Part shown: positions 35,509 through 48,249 of the stretch, one piece after another | Position numbering within the stretch: position 1 is the stretch's first letter | Layout of the letters: each line of letters starts with the position of its first letter | Source of the DNA: Balanoglossus misakiensis | Lineage: Eukaryota; Hemichordata | Length of the DNA: 64,000 nt | Assembly: GCA_040954595.2 (NCBI GenBank) | Contig: CM082582.2 | Span: 4,898,001 to 4,962,000, forward strand | Direction of reading: 5' to 3' | Position numbers and translations under genes: made by a program | The notes under the pieces: generated by a model | What the model saw: only the letters and a program-made list of their open reading frames with translations | Told to the model about the DNA's origin: nothing | Databases searched by the model: none

Positions 35509-37365
35509 TAACTTTGTTTGAGTCATGGTCCGCTCTGATTACAATGGCCAAATTTGGATGATAGATTTTTATCCTTCTCCTCAACATCACACTAGTCTAA
35601 GAGAAGAAACTTGTTTCACTCGAGAAGGACGTTCACACGGCAGATAAATTTGTCAATACTGATCTGCTCACGCTTCTCTCGGCACAGTGCCAGACTCGAG
35701 CTCTGTTTACAAAACATCACCTATCATAAATTATTACAGCAGTCACCCTGCTCTGGGTTTTAAAGGAAATAACTCTTTTTTCAAAGTGAAAACACCCCAG
35801 AGAAATGGAATATTGAAATATTGCGACAAGATCACTTTTTGTAAGAGAGCGCCCTCTGTGGCAAGACTTACTCAGACAACAATTGTACAATATTATTATA
35901 ATTGTTTATTTCAGGCACACATAGGCCCATATAAAAAAATCAACATAAAGATACAGTGGAAAGGGGGGAAAATAAAAAAAAGTTAAAACATTGTATGATG
36001 GCGTTAGTAATTTCTCTTGTTGTGTACTGGTCAGTATTTCAGTCGGGGCCAATGATAAATCTATGTCCTTTGATATGGATTACGACGTCAGAATTCCTTC
36101 TCTCTTCCCCCAAACAATATGTATTTAAGTCAGTGTACCTAGCTACTATACCGAAATATCTGTTCGCCTAAAGTACAAACATTATTGCTAATATAAAAGG
36201 TATTACTGTCACTAATAAACACCGTGAAATATTAATTCCTATACATTAACTCCATCATAACGTCGATGGTCAAGCTTGCTATAGAGACTTGAAAAGTATC
36301 TATCAATTAGGTTCGAATTAGCAATTACATGTACCTAAGCACTAAAAAACGGTGATTGGTATAAGTATGGTTATATTTTGCTTCTAATGTTGACAGAAAA
36401 TATGTGAGCTAAAAAAATGTCAGTGCTGACATCGCCAGTAATTTTTATCTTGTCGGACGACGCAATTTCCTGACTAGAAAGTGCTTGGCCCTGCCACTTG
36501 TTCGTTCTTCGTTGATATTGAATTTTTATTGCTGGTGTCCAGGCTCCCGTCAGTTGACCAATTGCTTGAATTCGGTGCTTTTGCCATCTGGTGTGCACGT
36601 CCGCGTTTTCGGATGAGTTGTCTCCCGTCTATTGCTCTTCGTACGCTTCTTTGAAGTGCCTATTGTTGATGCCGTACAGGAAGGGGTTCATGACGCCTCC
36701 AATATGAAGCAAAGGGCACATCAAGATTATGGTCTCTGGTGGTGGTCTTTGGCCGTAGAGCTGGTGACAGTTGATCAGTATGACGGCCGACGAAAACTAT
36801 GAAGAAAAAGAGTTTGCAAACCAAGCTCACTCTGCACAAGTGGCGTGATGCTTGATATCAACTGTTTCTGTGTACACTTCCTCGTCGGCAAAGTGATTGC
36901 TGTAAGCTTTATGTGGACAAAGTACAACATCTACTGTCATGATTACGCATTTAAAGTAATGATTGTTTTTTCCGAACTACTCTGCTTTCATTCAGACTTG
37001 GTCTTTCACCGTTTTGATGGTGGATTGTCATTATTTTCAACATTCCTCTTTAAGCCGTCCGAGTTCTGACCGATGAACAAATACGTTAATAAACGCGTAC
37101 CTGGAATAAAGAAGAATGTGATCAACAACTGTTTTGTGTATATAAGTCCACTGCTATTTGAAAAGGCAAAGTTCGTATTATAGGATTACTAGATAATATT
37201 TGAACATGCGACAAACGGTAGTGTAACTCATCTTGCTCTAATATCGATATGTAAATGAAGTAAATGTACTCTCATCAAAGTAGAGATATTTTATAAAGCT
37301 GATTATCGGTTCCAAACAGCTAATAGCCTTGATGTTTAATAAAAAAAAACATCTTTCTTAAATCG
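34350..37365. repeat. segmental duplication, copy A (3' part of SLCO plus downstream)
   Basis: Aligns collinearly with about 54790-58430: SLCO exons 7-9 with their introns, the 3' UTR (including the AATAAA at 35971-35976) and the GPCR relic on the other strand. Identity is high by eye with indels; the two copies differ by an insertion in intron 8 of the second and reciprocal deletions in the GPCR part. Confidence 0.9.
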
Positions 37366-38017
37366 TTTAGGTTTTCGACAGTTTTCCGCAGTACTATTTT
37401 CATGAACTTCAACACAATAGCGCACTGGACCAGATTTGATCATTGAAGTCAAAGTTATGAATTCAATTAAATGTGCTGATTGTTGTTCACCTGCTGGAAC
37501 CACCTATAAAACACTGTCTATATGTATTGACCCATATGAGTTTTAGGAATCACTTAGAGCTGGAGTTATCACCCTTTATCACTCTGCAAATTCATTTAAT
37601 ATCTCGTCCTCGCGGAGTATTGAAAGAGAATACGCTTTATTACTCTGATCTGAATTAATTTTCACTGCAGCCATCAAACAGTGTTTTATTTTTGGCAGAC
37701 AAAATAATCGCATTAGAAGACTTGTCTGCGCTGAGGCACAACAACATATGTATCAAGTAGTTCAGTACAGCACGGGTGATCACCATCATACACGAAGAAT
37801 GGAGATGTGAGATGTGTAATTCAACTGAATCTCTGACATGCTCGCAGCAATTATGATTAGGCCAAAATACACAAATATGTGCTGTTCCGATTACCTGACC
37901 AACTCTAATTTTAACCCGCCGACCCTAAACTTTTTAGAGCTTCGTAAACCCGGAAGTAAAAATAACAAGAGAAAAAAAATCGCAGAGCAAGTCTAAGCTT
38001 TGCACTCAGGACTCGAC
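35509..38017. other. 3' flank of SLCO, no intact gene
   Basis: Holds the 3' UTR and GPCR relic described separately. The remainder (36850-38017) has no coding signal. Confidence 0.5.
36629..36840 (-). pseudogene. 7TM GPCR relic, copy A (TM6 end, TM7, tail)
   Basis: Minus strand reads in one open frame AVILINCHQLYGQ, then PLLHIGGVMNPFLYGINNRH, then FKEAYEEQ and a stop (36629-36631). NPFLYG is the NPxxY motif of TM7 followed by helix 8 of a rhodopsin-class receptor. Nothing upstream of TM6 is recognisable; comparison with copy B shows a deletion of about 300 bp near 36790. The ligand class cannot be told. Confidence 0.65.
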
Positions 38018-38465
38018 TTAAACCCCGGTGCGGAAAGTCCTGGGGTTCGGATTAACGTGTGTTTGTATAGTTGTTTATTTGGGAGTGGTCGTCGTGCATA
38101 ATGACTGTGTAATTGCTCTCATGTACACAGAAAATAATTGAACACTTCACACTTCCACGCGATTGACAACTGTTTGAATGGCGTGGTTATTGTTTCCCAG
38201 GGACGCTTCTGAAAAGCACTGAAACCAGATTTCTCCCAAACTCATCGTTGTTTCATAAGCTCGTGTACTTTTTCGTCGATAACTTTATGTTGTGTGTGTT
38301 TATAAAGCCAACTACTGTCGTTGTGTGGTGTAATTCTTTATGCTTGGACCTGTTTGGGCCGAGTTTCATAGAGCCAAGATCGTTGGTGTTGTCTGTTGTC
38401 AGTCAAACGGCATTAAGATTCGCCACTGATTTGGGGGGTCTTTTATACCCCGCACCGGGGTTTAA
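38018..38465. mobile_element. MITE-like element with 16-bp perfect terminal inverted repeats
   Basis: Left end TTAAACCCCGGTGCGG (38018-38033); the right end at 38450-38465 is its exact reverse complement. TTAA at both ends suggests a TTAA target. The interior contains a 135-codon open frame without domains, partly ending outside the element, which I do not regard as a gene. Confidence 0.6.
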
Positions 38466-39042
38466 ACACTACTACACTTTGTATGTCCAATATCAGATTG
38501 GATTACAGGGGGCTGCAAAGGCGGAGTTCCGATCTGCATTTTCCCCCAATAAACATTACTTGCTGAACAGTCTCTGTGCTTGTTATTTTTCCGTGTTACC
38601 CCTCCTGTCTTATCAGTTGCTAATCCCGAATACAAGCTATCGAATTTCCCATTAAGCACCTGCTAACGACTTAATCTGTGTGCCCCATCCACGGATTAAG
38701 TGGATAAAGTAAACATCGGTCAGTTCTCACTTGGTAAAAGAAGAGGGAAAAATATCAAGTATGGGGGTCACACAGGCACCATTAAGACGGTTCTGAAGCG
38801 TTGTAAGTGGTCTTGAAACGGCTCAGATTTGAGACGGCTTTGCTGGCCAGACCTGAGCCGGTGTACGGATAAACACCTCTCCACAACCCTATGGGACTTA
38901 GCCTCAGCGCCTATACATAAACTTTGTGTGTTACGTCCATGGTGGAAGCAAGCGACTCAAAGGATCAATGCTCTGTGTTTACCATAGGCAAATAGTGTCT
39001 CAAATTTTTCTCTGTCTGAACCTGGTAAAGCACATGTAGGAA

Positions 39043-39197
39043 TAGTCTCGCTTCCAGACCCTCGTCACTTCGCAAAGTGCGCCGCGGGCGGTAGGATATG
39101 ACGAGTCGCCACCAGAACCGCTCGTCCATCGCGACTCCCCATTTCCTACCGCCCGCGGCACACTTTGCGAAGTGACGAGGGTCTGGAAGCGATACTA
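39043..39197. repeat. 155-bp near-perfect foldback
   Basis: Arms of about 54 bp, with very few mismatches, facing each other around a loop of about 47 bp: left 'tagtctcgcttccagaccc...gcgggcggtagga', right its reverse complement. Probably a small foldback MITE. Confidence 0.8.
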
Positions 39198-39550
39198 ATG
39201 TAGGACCAAATGACTGTTTATTAGAACCCAAAGACCAAATGCCTGGTACAACCCTTCCTTTGACCACGCCGCTGACACTTCCCCATGGGGAATTTTAATA
39301 CATGTACATGTACTATGTATATTCTGTACATATTGTGACAGCGTGATCAGGTGGAATGCAGATTTCAGAATGCACATACGCCTACTCTATGCTCTAGGTA
39401 AAAAGTGGTTCAATTATATGCCAGCACGGTACAGGGGTATATGCAAACACTGCAGGTCGTGACATTTGTTGTTGTTATGGACTCTTTCTGCGTACACGTC
39501 CTTGTCGGCGATGGCACATTGTTGTATTAAAAGTTTGTCTTGATCAGAGG

Positions 39551-40064
39551 TTAAAGGCACGTAAGCTGTAACTTTTGGGATAATTTTCATAATTTTTGTT
39601 TCACACTGCACTACCATTAGTCCATGCAGATGAAGGCAGTGAACTATACACAAGCATTATAAACCCTAAATATGAGTGCATATGCAAGTTTTAACCAGAT
39701 AAATAATAAACCTTTGCCGCAAGCGATTATGGCCGCCACCGTGGGAAAATTCAAGAAACAATGAAAATGTTGCATTTCCGGTTGTGAAACTTCATAAACA
39801 AAACATGATCTCATCCACTTGAGCTCATGGAAGTAAATGTACACCACTGAGACATCAGATTTTCATTTTTCATTGCAATATTGCACTTTTTTTTAAAATT
39901 GCAGGAATGTTCGTTTTTGTTTAATTTTTGGCCATTTTGTCATAAATAAGCGTTGAGCTTGATATATTATCATGAAATAGCATTTAATAGACATAATTAA
40001 AAGCATATATGAGATTATTTAAAACTTTAATTTTTTATCCAGTTGCAGCTTACGTGCCTTTAAC
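39551..40064. mobile_element. MITE-like element with terminal inverted repeats
   Basis: Left end TTAAAGGCACGTAAGCTGTA; right end ...CAGCTTACGTGCCTTTAA. One or two mismatches in about 20 bp. TTAA at both ends. The interior is AT-rich and non-coding. Confidence 0.65.
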
Positions 40065-40205
40065 GGTATCTTAGTTACACCATCGGTTATATTGTTTTAA
40101 TTATTCACTGTTCAGGTCCCGGTCTTCTAGTTGAGGATATAAACCCTGGCTCTAGCCAATCAGCGAGCTGGATTCACACCAAGCACAAGTATTATAATTA
40201 GAGGT

Positions 40206-40336
40206 TATAAACCCACCCGCCTGCAGCTTCTGAAAGATTTCGATTTGTGATTTCAGTCCTTCCAAAACACGCGTGGCGATTTGGTGCCCACATAAGAAAT
40301 CCCGAATTAATTTCTCTTCGTCTTGTGTGAGCATCG
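40206..40336 (-). pseudogene. death effector domain exon relic
   Basis: Behind a possible splice acceptor the minus strand reads MLTQDEEKLIRDFL, then CGHQIATRVLEGLKSQIEIF and QKLQAGG. This matches the first DED of the 60.3 kb gene (ETEILRFLLEGRQICPRVMEQLKSPMAIFHKLELRG) in register. The frame then runs into unrelated sequence and stops, so only about 40 residues (DED helices 2 to 4) survive. No flanking exons were found. Confidence 0.6.
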
Positions 40337-43300
40337 CTGTAAATACACGCCGGCAGTAAATATCAAAATATGTCGTTTATAATCCTACTTTTCAATAAAA
40401 GTTTACCTATTCCGGTTTCTTTCGTGTGTGTGTGTGTGATTTTTTGGGCGAAACTGGCCTTACTGTACTAAACATTGCACTAGCATTCATGTGAAAGGTT
40501 GGAACTTCCATACATGTCAAACCATGTCTGCTACCCTACTTGTAAAAACATGGTCCTTAAACAAGGTCGCACACAACATCGGGTCAGATTAGGAATTGGC
40601 AAACAATATGTGAACGAGTCCACAGGTGCAAATTCCCCCCGATCTCTGCTGTAGAAGACAGCGTTTGTTAATAAGCACACTTAAGGCAATTTCAGTTTCG
40701 GTCTCTGATGGTACATAGCATTGACTCTGGTTGACGGGTCAGGAGTTAGAATGTTTACAATTGTATTTATTGGGAAATTGAACATCTGGTAAACTGTATA
40801 AAACTGAAAATGAGATGGCTATAGTAGGGTATAAATATGCTTTTATCACTGTGAAAAAATGCACAATATCGATCTGTTATGGCGCTCCACTATGCAACCG
40901 TCATGACCCCCCAGGTGACCGTACGTCCTAGTACTGAAAAATACTTGTACCTTGCCTGTTACACTCTGGTACTTCAGTAGGTGTGAAAAATACACCACTG
41001 AAATTTTGACGAGACAAATTGATTTAAATCCCTGTGGAGTGACAAGGATTATCCTGTGTATGTATGATGAAAATCCGTGATAAAATATAAGGGTCACCGC
41101 GCTTGTTTTTGAAATGCAGAGCCATGAATTTAGTCGATAATAGAAGAAAACTGCTGACTCAACATATGTCACCAATGGTTTGACTATGGGCGAAAACTTG
41201 AACGAAATTTATCCCAAAATAGAGCGCGGTGACCGCACGATTTTATTTGACCAATTAATTTATATTTACTTGACTGAGCTATGTGTAAAATTTCGTGAAA
41301 TAAATGACAATAGTAGAAGTTTGTTTTCTAGCAATTATCAATGTAGTCCTATGGGAAAAAGACACACGTGTACTGGTTATGTTCTGCGCGTACATCCTCA
41401 ACAGATATTTAGTGGCTCGCTATCTGAATTTATTTATTGCACATTAACACACATCTGAGCCAAGTTTGGTGCTTTTATCACTGTGAAAAAATGCACAATA
41501 TCGATCTGTTATGGCGCTCCACTATGCAACCGTCATCATCTTATGACTCCCACGTGACCGTACGTCCTTGTACTTTACACGGTGTGAAATAGTCTGGTCC
41601 CCTGCCCCAATCCCACCGCTGGCTGCGCTACGCTAAGTGCTGCAAAGGGGTCAGGTACAGACATGCTTGTGACGTCAACTGACCGGATATTGTTGGTTTT
41701 AACCACAGCAACGACTGCGATACAACCATTCTCTTCCTTGTTTTAATCATAGACAGTCGCTACTGTCTATGTTTTAATTCAATCACGAGCTTTCGAACCC
41801 CCAAATATTGGTTCCATATTTGAATGATATTTATGAAGATTTCTCACATGGTCATTAACCAATAAGTCGGGAAGGTTAGATTTTTATTGAAGGTACGTTA
41901 TTCTGTGTGTCTTTGACAACTGGTCTAGTGCATTGCGACATTACCTAATTTTGCTGTTGCGCACCGCATACATGCCCACGTTCGTGTGAGACGCCATAAA
42001 ATGCATTAAGTATTTCGAGTCTGCAATTTTTACGCCTACACAGTCACAGTTCATTGATAAGTTAAAATCACACATCTCCTGCGTTTGATATTACATGTAA
42101 AGTGTATTCTCCTTTCAAACATAATTATGAGTAATGTCCATAACACGTATTCTGGGCACTACTTTGGTTGTTCTGTTATTTTTCTTATACCCATGTCGTG
42201 ATACGATTATTGCTCTCGCGAGGTAAGTTGGTACATGAAGAGCCAATACTTGTTTTACAAATTTACAAAATATAAGAGGTTGAGAGCTAATATCTCAACA
42301 GTTACAGACATATCAGTGCTGTGGTATTGTTTTGATAATCTCCTCAAAGTTTTCAACCCCCTTTTGAACCAGTTCTGAAAATAGAAGCCTCCGTCAAATT
42401 GACTTCTTTCTGGGTTAGGGGTATTCGATGGACATTCTATTCCCGTACATATTTTAAAAACATTTTCTAGATTTCGTGCATGGACCACGCTGAAGAACAA
42501 AATCACCACTTTCTGTCATTTTTGGAACACTCATGGATATCCAGTTTCCCTGAGATGGGCAACCACCTCAAAATTCAACGAGACATATCTAAAATACATC
42601 TCAAAAAGCTTTTTAAATTCAACAATTACGCAATTTGCCAAATTTTTGTGTTTGATGTGTAATACTTTTTTTACGCTGACTATTTCTGATGGTACGTATT
42701 AGATATGCGAGTTACTTGGTCACTTTACTCGTCATCCCAGAATGGTTAAAAAACATAAAAATATATGCTGTGGCTAAACAGGCCAAATCAATCCTAAACA
42801 TGTACAATTTCATAAATCACCCAACACTTCTTGGCACTTAAGCTCCGTTATGCCATTAGCTTTGATAATCTTTACAGGAACTTGACTGGCCAGCCTTTGC
42901 TTGTTTGAGACACGGTTAACCGTGTTTGAGATGTCACTGGCCGTAACCGTGTTTTACCGAGCAATTTGAGGTGCCTGTTACGTTTGGTACTGATAAACTG
43001 ATGATTGATTGCTCGGATAAACATTAGGCCACTTCACTAAGGGATTACTCCCCTGTCGCGGGGCGTGGCAAAGGTCTTCGTGCATCAACGATTCAAAAGC
43101 GCTGTACAAAGTTTAATCTTGTGTACAGACTTTAGCCGTGTCCTTCACATTAGACATATTTTTATTTCCCCATTTAAAGGGAACACAATTTGTTCATATT
43201 TTTTTCCAAAGACCATGTGAACATAATGCATGAACAGCAATTAAAGCCCTCTGCAATATATCACCGCGTTTAACCAACCCATTGTCTCAAGCTCTCGTAT

Positions 43301-43488
43301 TGTACACATTCATTCCATTGAAACTTTTGTTTCTTATCAGCATTGTCACCATGACCTATGAATTCACCTGCAGAGTAACTTGTTGTCCAACACCGGGGTG
43401 TGCGCACGCATCGCCCTATGAAACGGGTCTGCTAACATGCCTGCACAGAACCTTGGCTTGCTGGCCAACATCTGACCATCGGTAGTTA
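40336..43488. other. intergenic region with no supported gene
   Basis: Holds the direct repeat pair (40838 and 41471) and at about 41590-41655 a short repeat that recurs inverted near 61075-61140 ('ccaatcccaccgctggctgcgctacgct'). Open frames at 41180 and 42480 have no recognisable domain. Confidence 0.45.
40838..40935. repeat. direct repeat pair, copy 1 (second copy 41471-41570)
   Basis: About 65 bp are identical in the two copies (from 'gcttttatcactgtg' to 'ctatgcaaccgtcat'), followed by a related 'gtgaccgtacgtcc' block. The copies lie 633 bp apart in the same orientation. Confidence 0.85.
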
Positions 43489-44642
43489 GGGACCGTTCAG
43501 TTTTTACGGCTGGGGGGCGGCAAGTTTGTGTCATCGGTTGTCAAAATCAGGCCGACCCCCCCCCCAAAAAAAATGATGACCCCTCCTTTGACAGGCCAAA
43601 AAATATGATGACCCCCCCCCCATGCCGAAAACATTCACCGACCTGAACCTATGTACACTGTATGCAATAAAGGGAATGAGGCTCCTCACACCTCAATTAT
43701 AAATTTCTTAAAGTAATTGAAGTAAATAGTAGTATATCGTTGCATTAAAGAAATCTCTGAACAAATTAAAATGACAAGTCAATACAATGGTTGCTAGAAT
43801 TGATAAAACAAGAAAAGTGGCGGGGGTGGGCGTAGGAGGGGGTGTCCCCCTCCCACATAAGAACATTTTGTAAAATATGGTGCTCAAAGTTGCATTTTAA
43901 TGAACTCAAAAGCAAATTAACTAAATGTTAGGGAGGACAAATTTAAATTTGCCACTCCACTCAATGTAAGCATCAGGGGGTGGGGTGGCAAGAAGTCTGC
44001 CCTGGTTCACTAGGCAAATCAGCGAATAAATGAAATGTGGCGAAGAATGGAGGGGGTGGGTGTGGGAGGGGGTGTCCCCCTCCCACACAAGAAAATTTTG
44101 TAAAATATGTAGCGCAAATTTGCATTTTAATGAACTCAAAATCAAATTATCTCAATGTTTGGGAGGACCAATTTAACTTTTTGCCACTCCACAAAATTAG
44201 AAGATTTGGCGTCATCTTCGTCATGACATCATTTATAAAACTTCTAGTATAGAGGATGCAGCGCGAAACTATCGGTTATGGAAAATGGTTTAAACGATTA
44301 TTCTCTTTTATGTATTTACTTCGTTAAATATTATCATCGGTGGGGTTGGGGTGGCAAGCACTCTGCCCTGGTACACTAGGCAAACCAGCAAAAAATGAAA
44401 TGTGACGGAGAATGAAGGGGGTGGTGTGGGAGGGGGTGTCCCCTCCCACATAAGAAAATTTTGTAAAATAAGGGCGCGAAACTGCAATTTTGTGGACTCA
44501 AAAGCAAAAGTTCGGTGGCAAAAGTATGTGACCCCCCCCTAAACGTTTCCAAAAAACAGTTGCCCCCCCCTTTGGATTTCAAAATTTAAGTGACCCCCTG
44601 GATTTTGCCGCCCCCCCCCGGCCGTAAAAACTGAACGGTCCC
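43489..44642. mobile_element. PIF/Harbinger-like non-autonomous element (about 1.15 kb)
   Basis: Terminal inverted repeats GGGACCGTTCAGTTTTTACG and its reverse complement, flanked by TTA (43486-43488 and 44643-44645). The interior holds three subunits with the same G-rich/C-rich core and AT-rich tail as the element at 11605-12396, although the terminal repeats of the two elements are unrelated. Confidence 0.75.
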
Positions 44643-44645
44643 TTA

Positions 44646-45399
44646 ATCGTTGGTTATTTCACCAGGTGCACCTTTAGCAATTCCACACATATTTTGCTTA
44701 AAATGATGCAAAAACTTCTCCTGTATGAATGTTTACATAAAACCTTTCATTTCACTTGGTAAAATTGAAAAAAAAAATCTTTTAATTGCGGGTACTCCTT
44801 TTACCCCTTGTAAGTGTAATCAAACTATGGTGTCACCATTATAATTTTTAAAAATAAGGTCATGATTTTGTCGGTAATGGAACGGAAACTGCTGAGTCTT
44901 TCACCGTTGTTTCATTTTTGTGAGAAAAAAATCGATGAAGTTCAATGTGTATCTGAAGTGTTTCTGAGTGTATCTGAATATACAGTTGCATCATAGTAGT
45001 CACTGCATTTCATTTCTTTTGAGTGCGCGATGCGCTAAATTTTATGCAAATGACAGCGTTCAACAATATACGACCAATATAGACTGTGCTTTTGTGTCTT
45101 GAACAAAAACAGCAGAGGCTCGATCGATAGTTATAAAACCCGATTTAAAATTAGGATGTAATGTATGCCATAACGTTCTTGCGAGAGATAATAATCATTT
45201 ATTGCCACATAATGCCCTGGTGCAAACTACGAGCGCGACTAGAAACCGGTGTTCACTCACACAAGGGCCGGCGGCGACAATGGGGTGTTGAATTGACACA
45301 TCAAACTCTGTGTCCCTTGGCAGGACCCGAACATTTGTGAAGACTTAAAAGATTGTGGTATTTGCTTTTTGCCTGGTCCGACCGTAGTTGATCAGTAGC
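44646..45399. other. 5' flank of the glycosyltransferase-like gene
   Basis: No coding signal seen. Presumed promoter region for the gene starting at 45400. Confidence 0.35.
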
Positions 45400-46967
45400 A
45401 TGGCGGCAAGAACTGATAATTCGCCAGGTGAGTTTGCATGCACGAATTTATTGTCAACATATCTTGACCATAGCAAATTTCGCGAAACAATGATGCGTGT
45501 CATTGTTAGGGAAAGTTATGAATCAAAATGTACAGCCACCTGGGCAACAGACTAAAGAGCTTGACAGACTGACATATATACAGTTTCGTGTACGGTGTGC
45601 CCTAGCTGCAGGATAGATACAAATCCACCATGAAAGAAGAATTATACTTATAATATTTAAAAGACAAGATGTTCTTAATTCTTTAATGATCGTAAATTAT
45701 CTCCAACGCAGGAATCGACTGTACCTTCTTACTCATTGCGAGAAGATGGCAACAAGAGAAATGTGACGACTCAACATCGTTTGTCAACAAACAGTTTGCA
45801 ATTCAACTGCAAAAATCTGGATATGGCGTCCTATCAACTGCCCTTGAAGCAAGCAACGATGAAATGAAAGATGCCGAGCAGAAAGGCGTCACCTTGATAT
45901 TACCTAAAGAAATGCGCCGCTCATATAAAATAGAGAAAAATGATTGGTTGATGCATCCTAACAAATACTACAGAGAGTTGAAAACACACAAGAACGTGGC
46001 GTATATTGTTGGTCATGTCAATCAAGAAGGCTATGACACTGTTGATGAAGCGATGTCTATGAAAGAAACATTCTTTAGGAATGCAAAAATCGTTTTGTTT
46101 ATTCATTTCATATCACCGCTTAGTGGTCACGGCGAATATAAACAGATAGGCGAGGATGACATAATGCAATTTGTAAAATACTCTGAATTAGTTGTTGCTG
46201 TCGGCCCCGCCTTGAAAGGCTATTACTTAACTTTTCTACATCCGTTGAGAACCGAAGTATTATGTTACTTGCCCTGTCCAGACGAGGAATACCTTAAATT
46301 GCCTATGAAAGTTCTGCCACAGGGGGCTGATACTGAGACCGTCACGGTGAAAAATTTCTCTGACAAAAAACAGTGGGATAACTGTGAGCCAATAGCTCCA
46401 GCTATGGCAAAAGTGACGCAGGATTGGGCTAATATGATGTCAGAATCTCTGGTGTGGAAGCTTTGTGATATAAATAGAACCGATATCGCCGCTTGCAAAG
46501 ACCATTTACTCAGTATATGCTCATCTCAACATCTGAGTATTCGCCAAGCCCCAATGGAAAGTTATACAAGCGGTCTTCCCACTGTTTTTCAACGGAGTGC
46601 ACTTCTTATCGATACAGGCTCAGAGTCGTTTTCCGTGACAGGTCTCAATGCCATTGCTGCCGGTCTGCCTGTCATTTTTGATGACAGGTCGAGCATTGCA
46701 AAATTTTTGCATTCTGATTGTTTTCTCCAGACACATTGTGAGGAAATTTTGGTGAAATTAGGAGTGGGCGAATCAATTCACTCAGCCGCAGTCAAGTGGG
46801 CCGATAAAATTTCAACATGTGTCATTAGGAAAGATAAGGCATTTGCACGTGCCGCGAAATTGAGAGATAGCCTTAAGAAATCTATCAACGAGCCTGGTGG
46901 AGCTATTAAGCAGTCACATGACGACATAATCGGTCGGTTCAAAACCAGCTCTGACCAATCTGCTTAG
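45400..46967 (+). CDS. GT-B (family 4-like) glycosyltransferase-related protein, 2 exons, 427 aa
   Basis: Exon 1 45400-45427 (MAARTDNSP) joins exon 2 45712-46967 in phase 1. The N-terminal part resembles a GT4 Rossmann domain: hydrophobic strand TFLLIARRW, then SFVNKQFAIQLQKSGYGV, QKGVTLILP, a VAYIVGHVN strand and a predicted VLFIHF strand. The C-terminal part has GSESFSVTGLNAIAAGLPVI (residues 312-331), the nucleotide-sugar-binding segment with the E-x7-E motif. The first Glu is Glu314, but the second position is Asn322, so a key residue is replaced. The C-terminal domain is also short. It may be catalytically weak or a non-enzymatic sensor. Metazoan GT4-like proteins of this sort occur in invertebrate deuterostomes, to my recollection. 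Probable AATAAA at 47398-47403. Confidence 0.75.
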
Positions 46968-48069
46968 ATAAAAGTGCGATTCACTTGTATGAGTAATGGT
47001 ACAGTTTTATGGAATTTCAAAACTGGAAGTTGCTTTATTCGGAGATTTGTTAGTGTATAACCACAAGACATTTGTCACATCTGGAATACTGTGAGTGTAG
47101 ACGGAAACTCTACGGAATTATCGCCATAACATTTTCTGTGGCCCTTTCATGTGTATTCAACACTCACTGTTGTCTGAATGTATTGATAAACTGACATGAA
47201 TGAAATGTCCACTTCATAAGCTTATGAGGTGAACAATGGACCCTGTTTATTGGTATTTTATGCGGGTACGAGGCTGGGTTCTGGTACGAGGCTGTGTCAC
47301 TTGACCAGCATCATCTCACAGCTGTTCCCGCCAGTGTGTGTTTGTGAAAAAAAAAATATTTTCTTTTCCCTACCCTTTTGGATGGATTAGTGTTGTCAAT
47401 AAAGATTGACCTTTGACCCCAACACATGGTTTGCTGTGGTTATGCTAGCATAAAAACAAACATACGCCATTTGTTATGTTTTCAGACATGACTAGTAGTT
47501 ATATGTGTAGATCGAACAAAAGAATTATTCTCTGATGTAAATAATGTAATTCATTGGATTTGCTCAGACATGATAGAGCTTTAGATTGTCGCAAATAAGT
47601 TGACGCCAAAAAAATAATACTAAGTCAAGCTTAATTTTTACTGTGTTGAAATCAGAAAGCACTTTTTACATGTTTTACCGGCCACATACTTTCTTTTCAA
47701 TAATTGTGTTGTCATTGAAAATCTATTCAGGAAGATGTTTACATTTGGAATCGTAATGTAAAATAGACATTTAGGTGTTGAGTACTTTGACGTGGACAGT
47801 TCCGTATGTGCCTTATAGTATATTATCTTGTCATAGAGTCTAAGAGTTATACCATTCAAGTCGTTTTATTATGAAATCACTTGTTCAGAAATAAAGCTTT
47901 TAGAAACTGAAAATATACACAAGTTGTGATGCCACTTCAAGCAGTGGTGTTCCATGCTTTTTATCGTTCAATGCAAGAAAATTCAATTATTCCCATAAGA
48001 AATGTTTGGACCAACGGCGGGAGGGGGAGAGAGACATAGAGGGAGAGAGAGAAAGGCAGAGAGAGACAA

Positions 48070-48073
<4 letters not shown>

Positions 48074-48108
<35 letters not shown>
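48074..48108. repeat. (GACA)n microsatellite
   Basis: Uninterrupted GACA/CAGA tetranucleotide run, preceded by GA-rich sequence. Confidence 0.9.
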
Positions 48109-48109
<1 letters not shown>

Positions 48110-48249
48110 GGGGGAGATTACAGGCGGGGCTTATTTTCACAAGGGAGGAACATGAAAGCAACCGGAAGTGTTATGTCCTTGAGCTATAGTCATGGCCCAG
48201 CGAATCGTTTCGGTACAACAACAGTGCGACTCGAAAGTAATATTAATTT

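Noticed and set aside
38248-38655. 135-codon open frame
   Set aside because: It straddles the right end of a MITE-like element and shows no protein family features.
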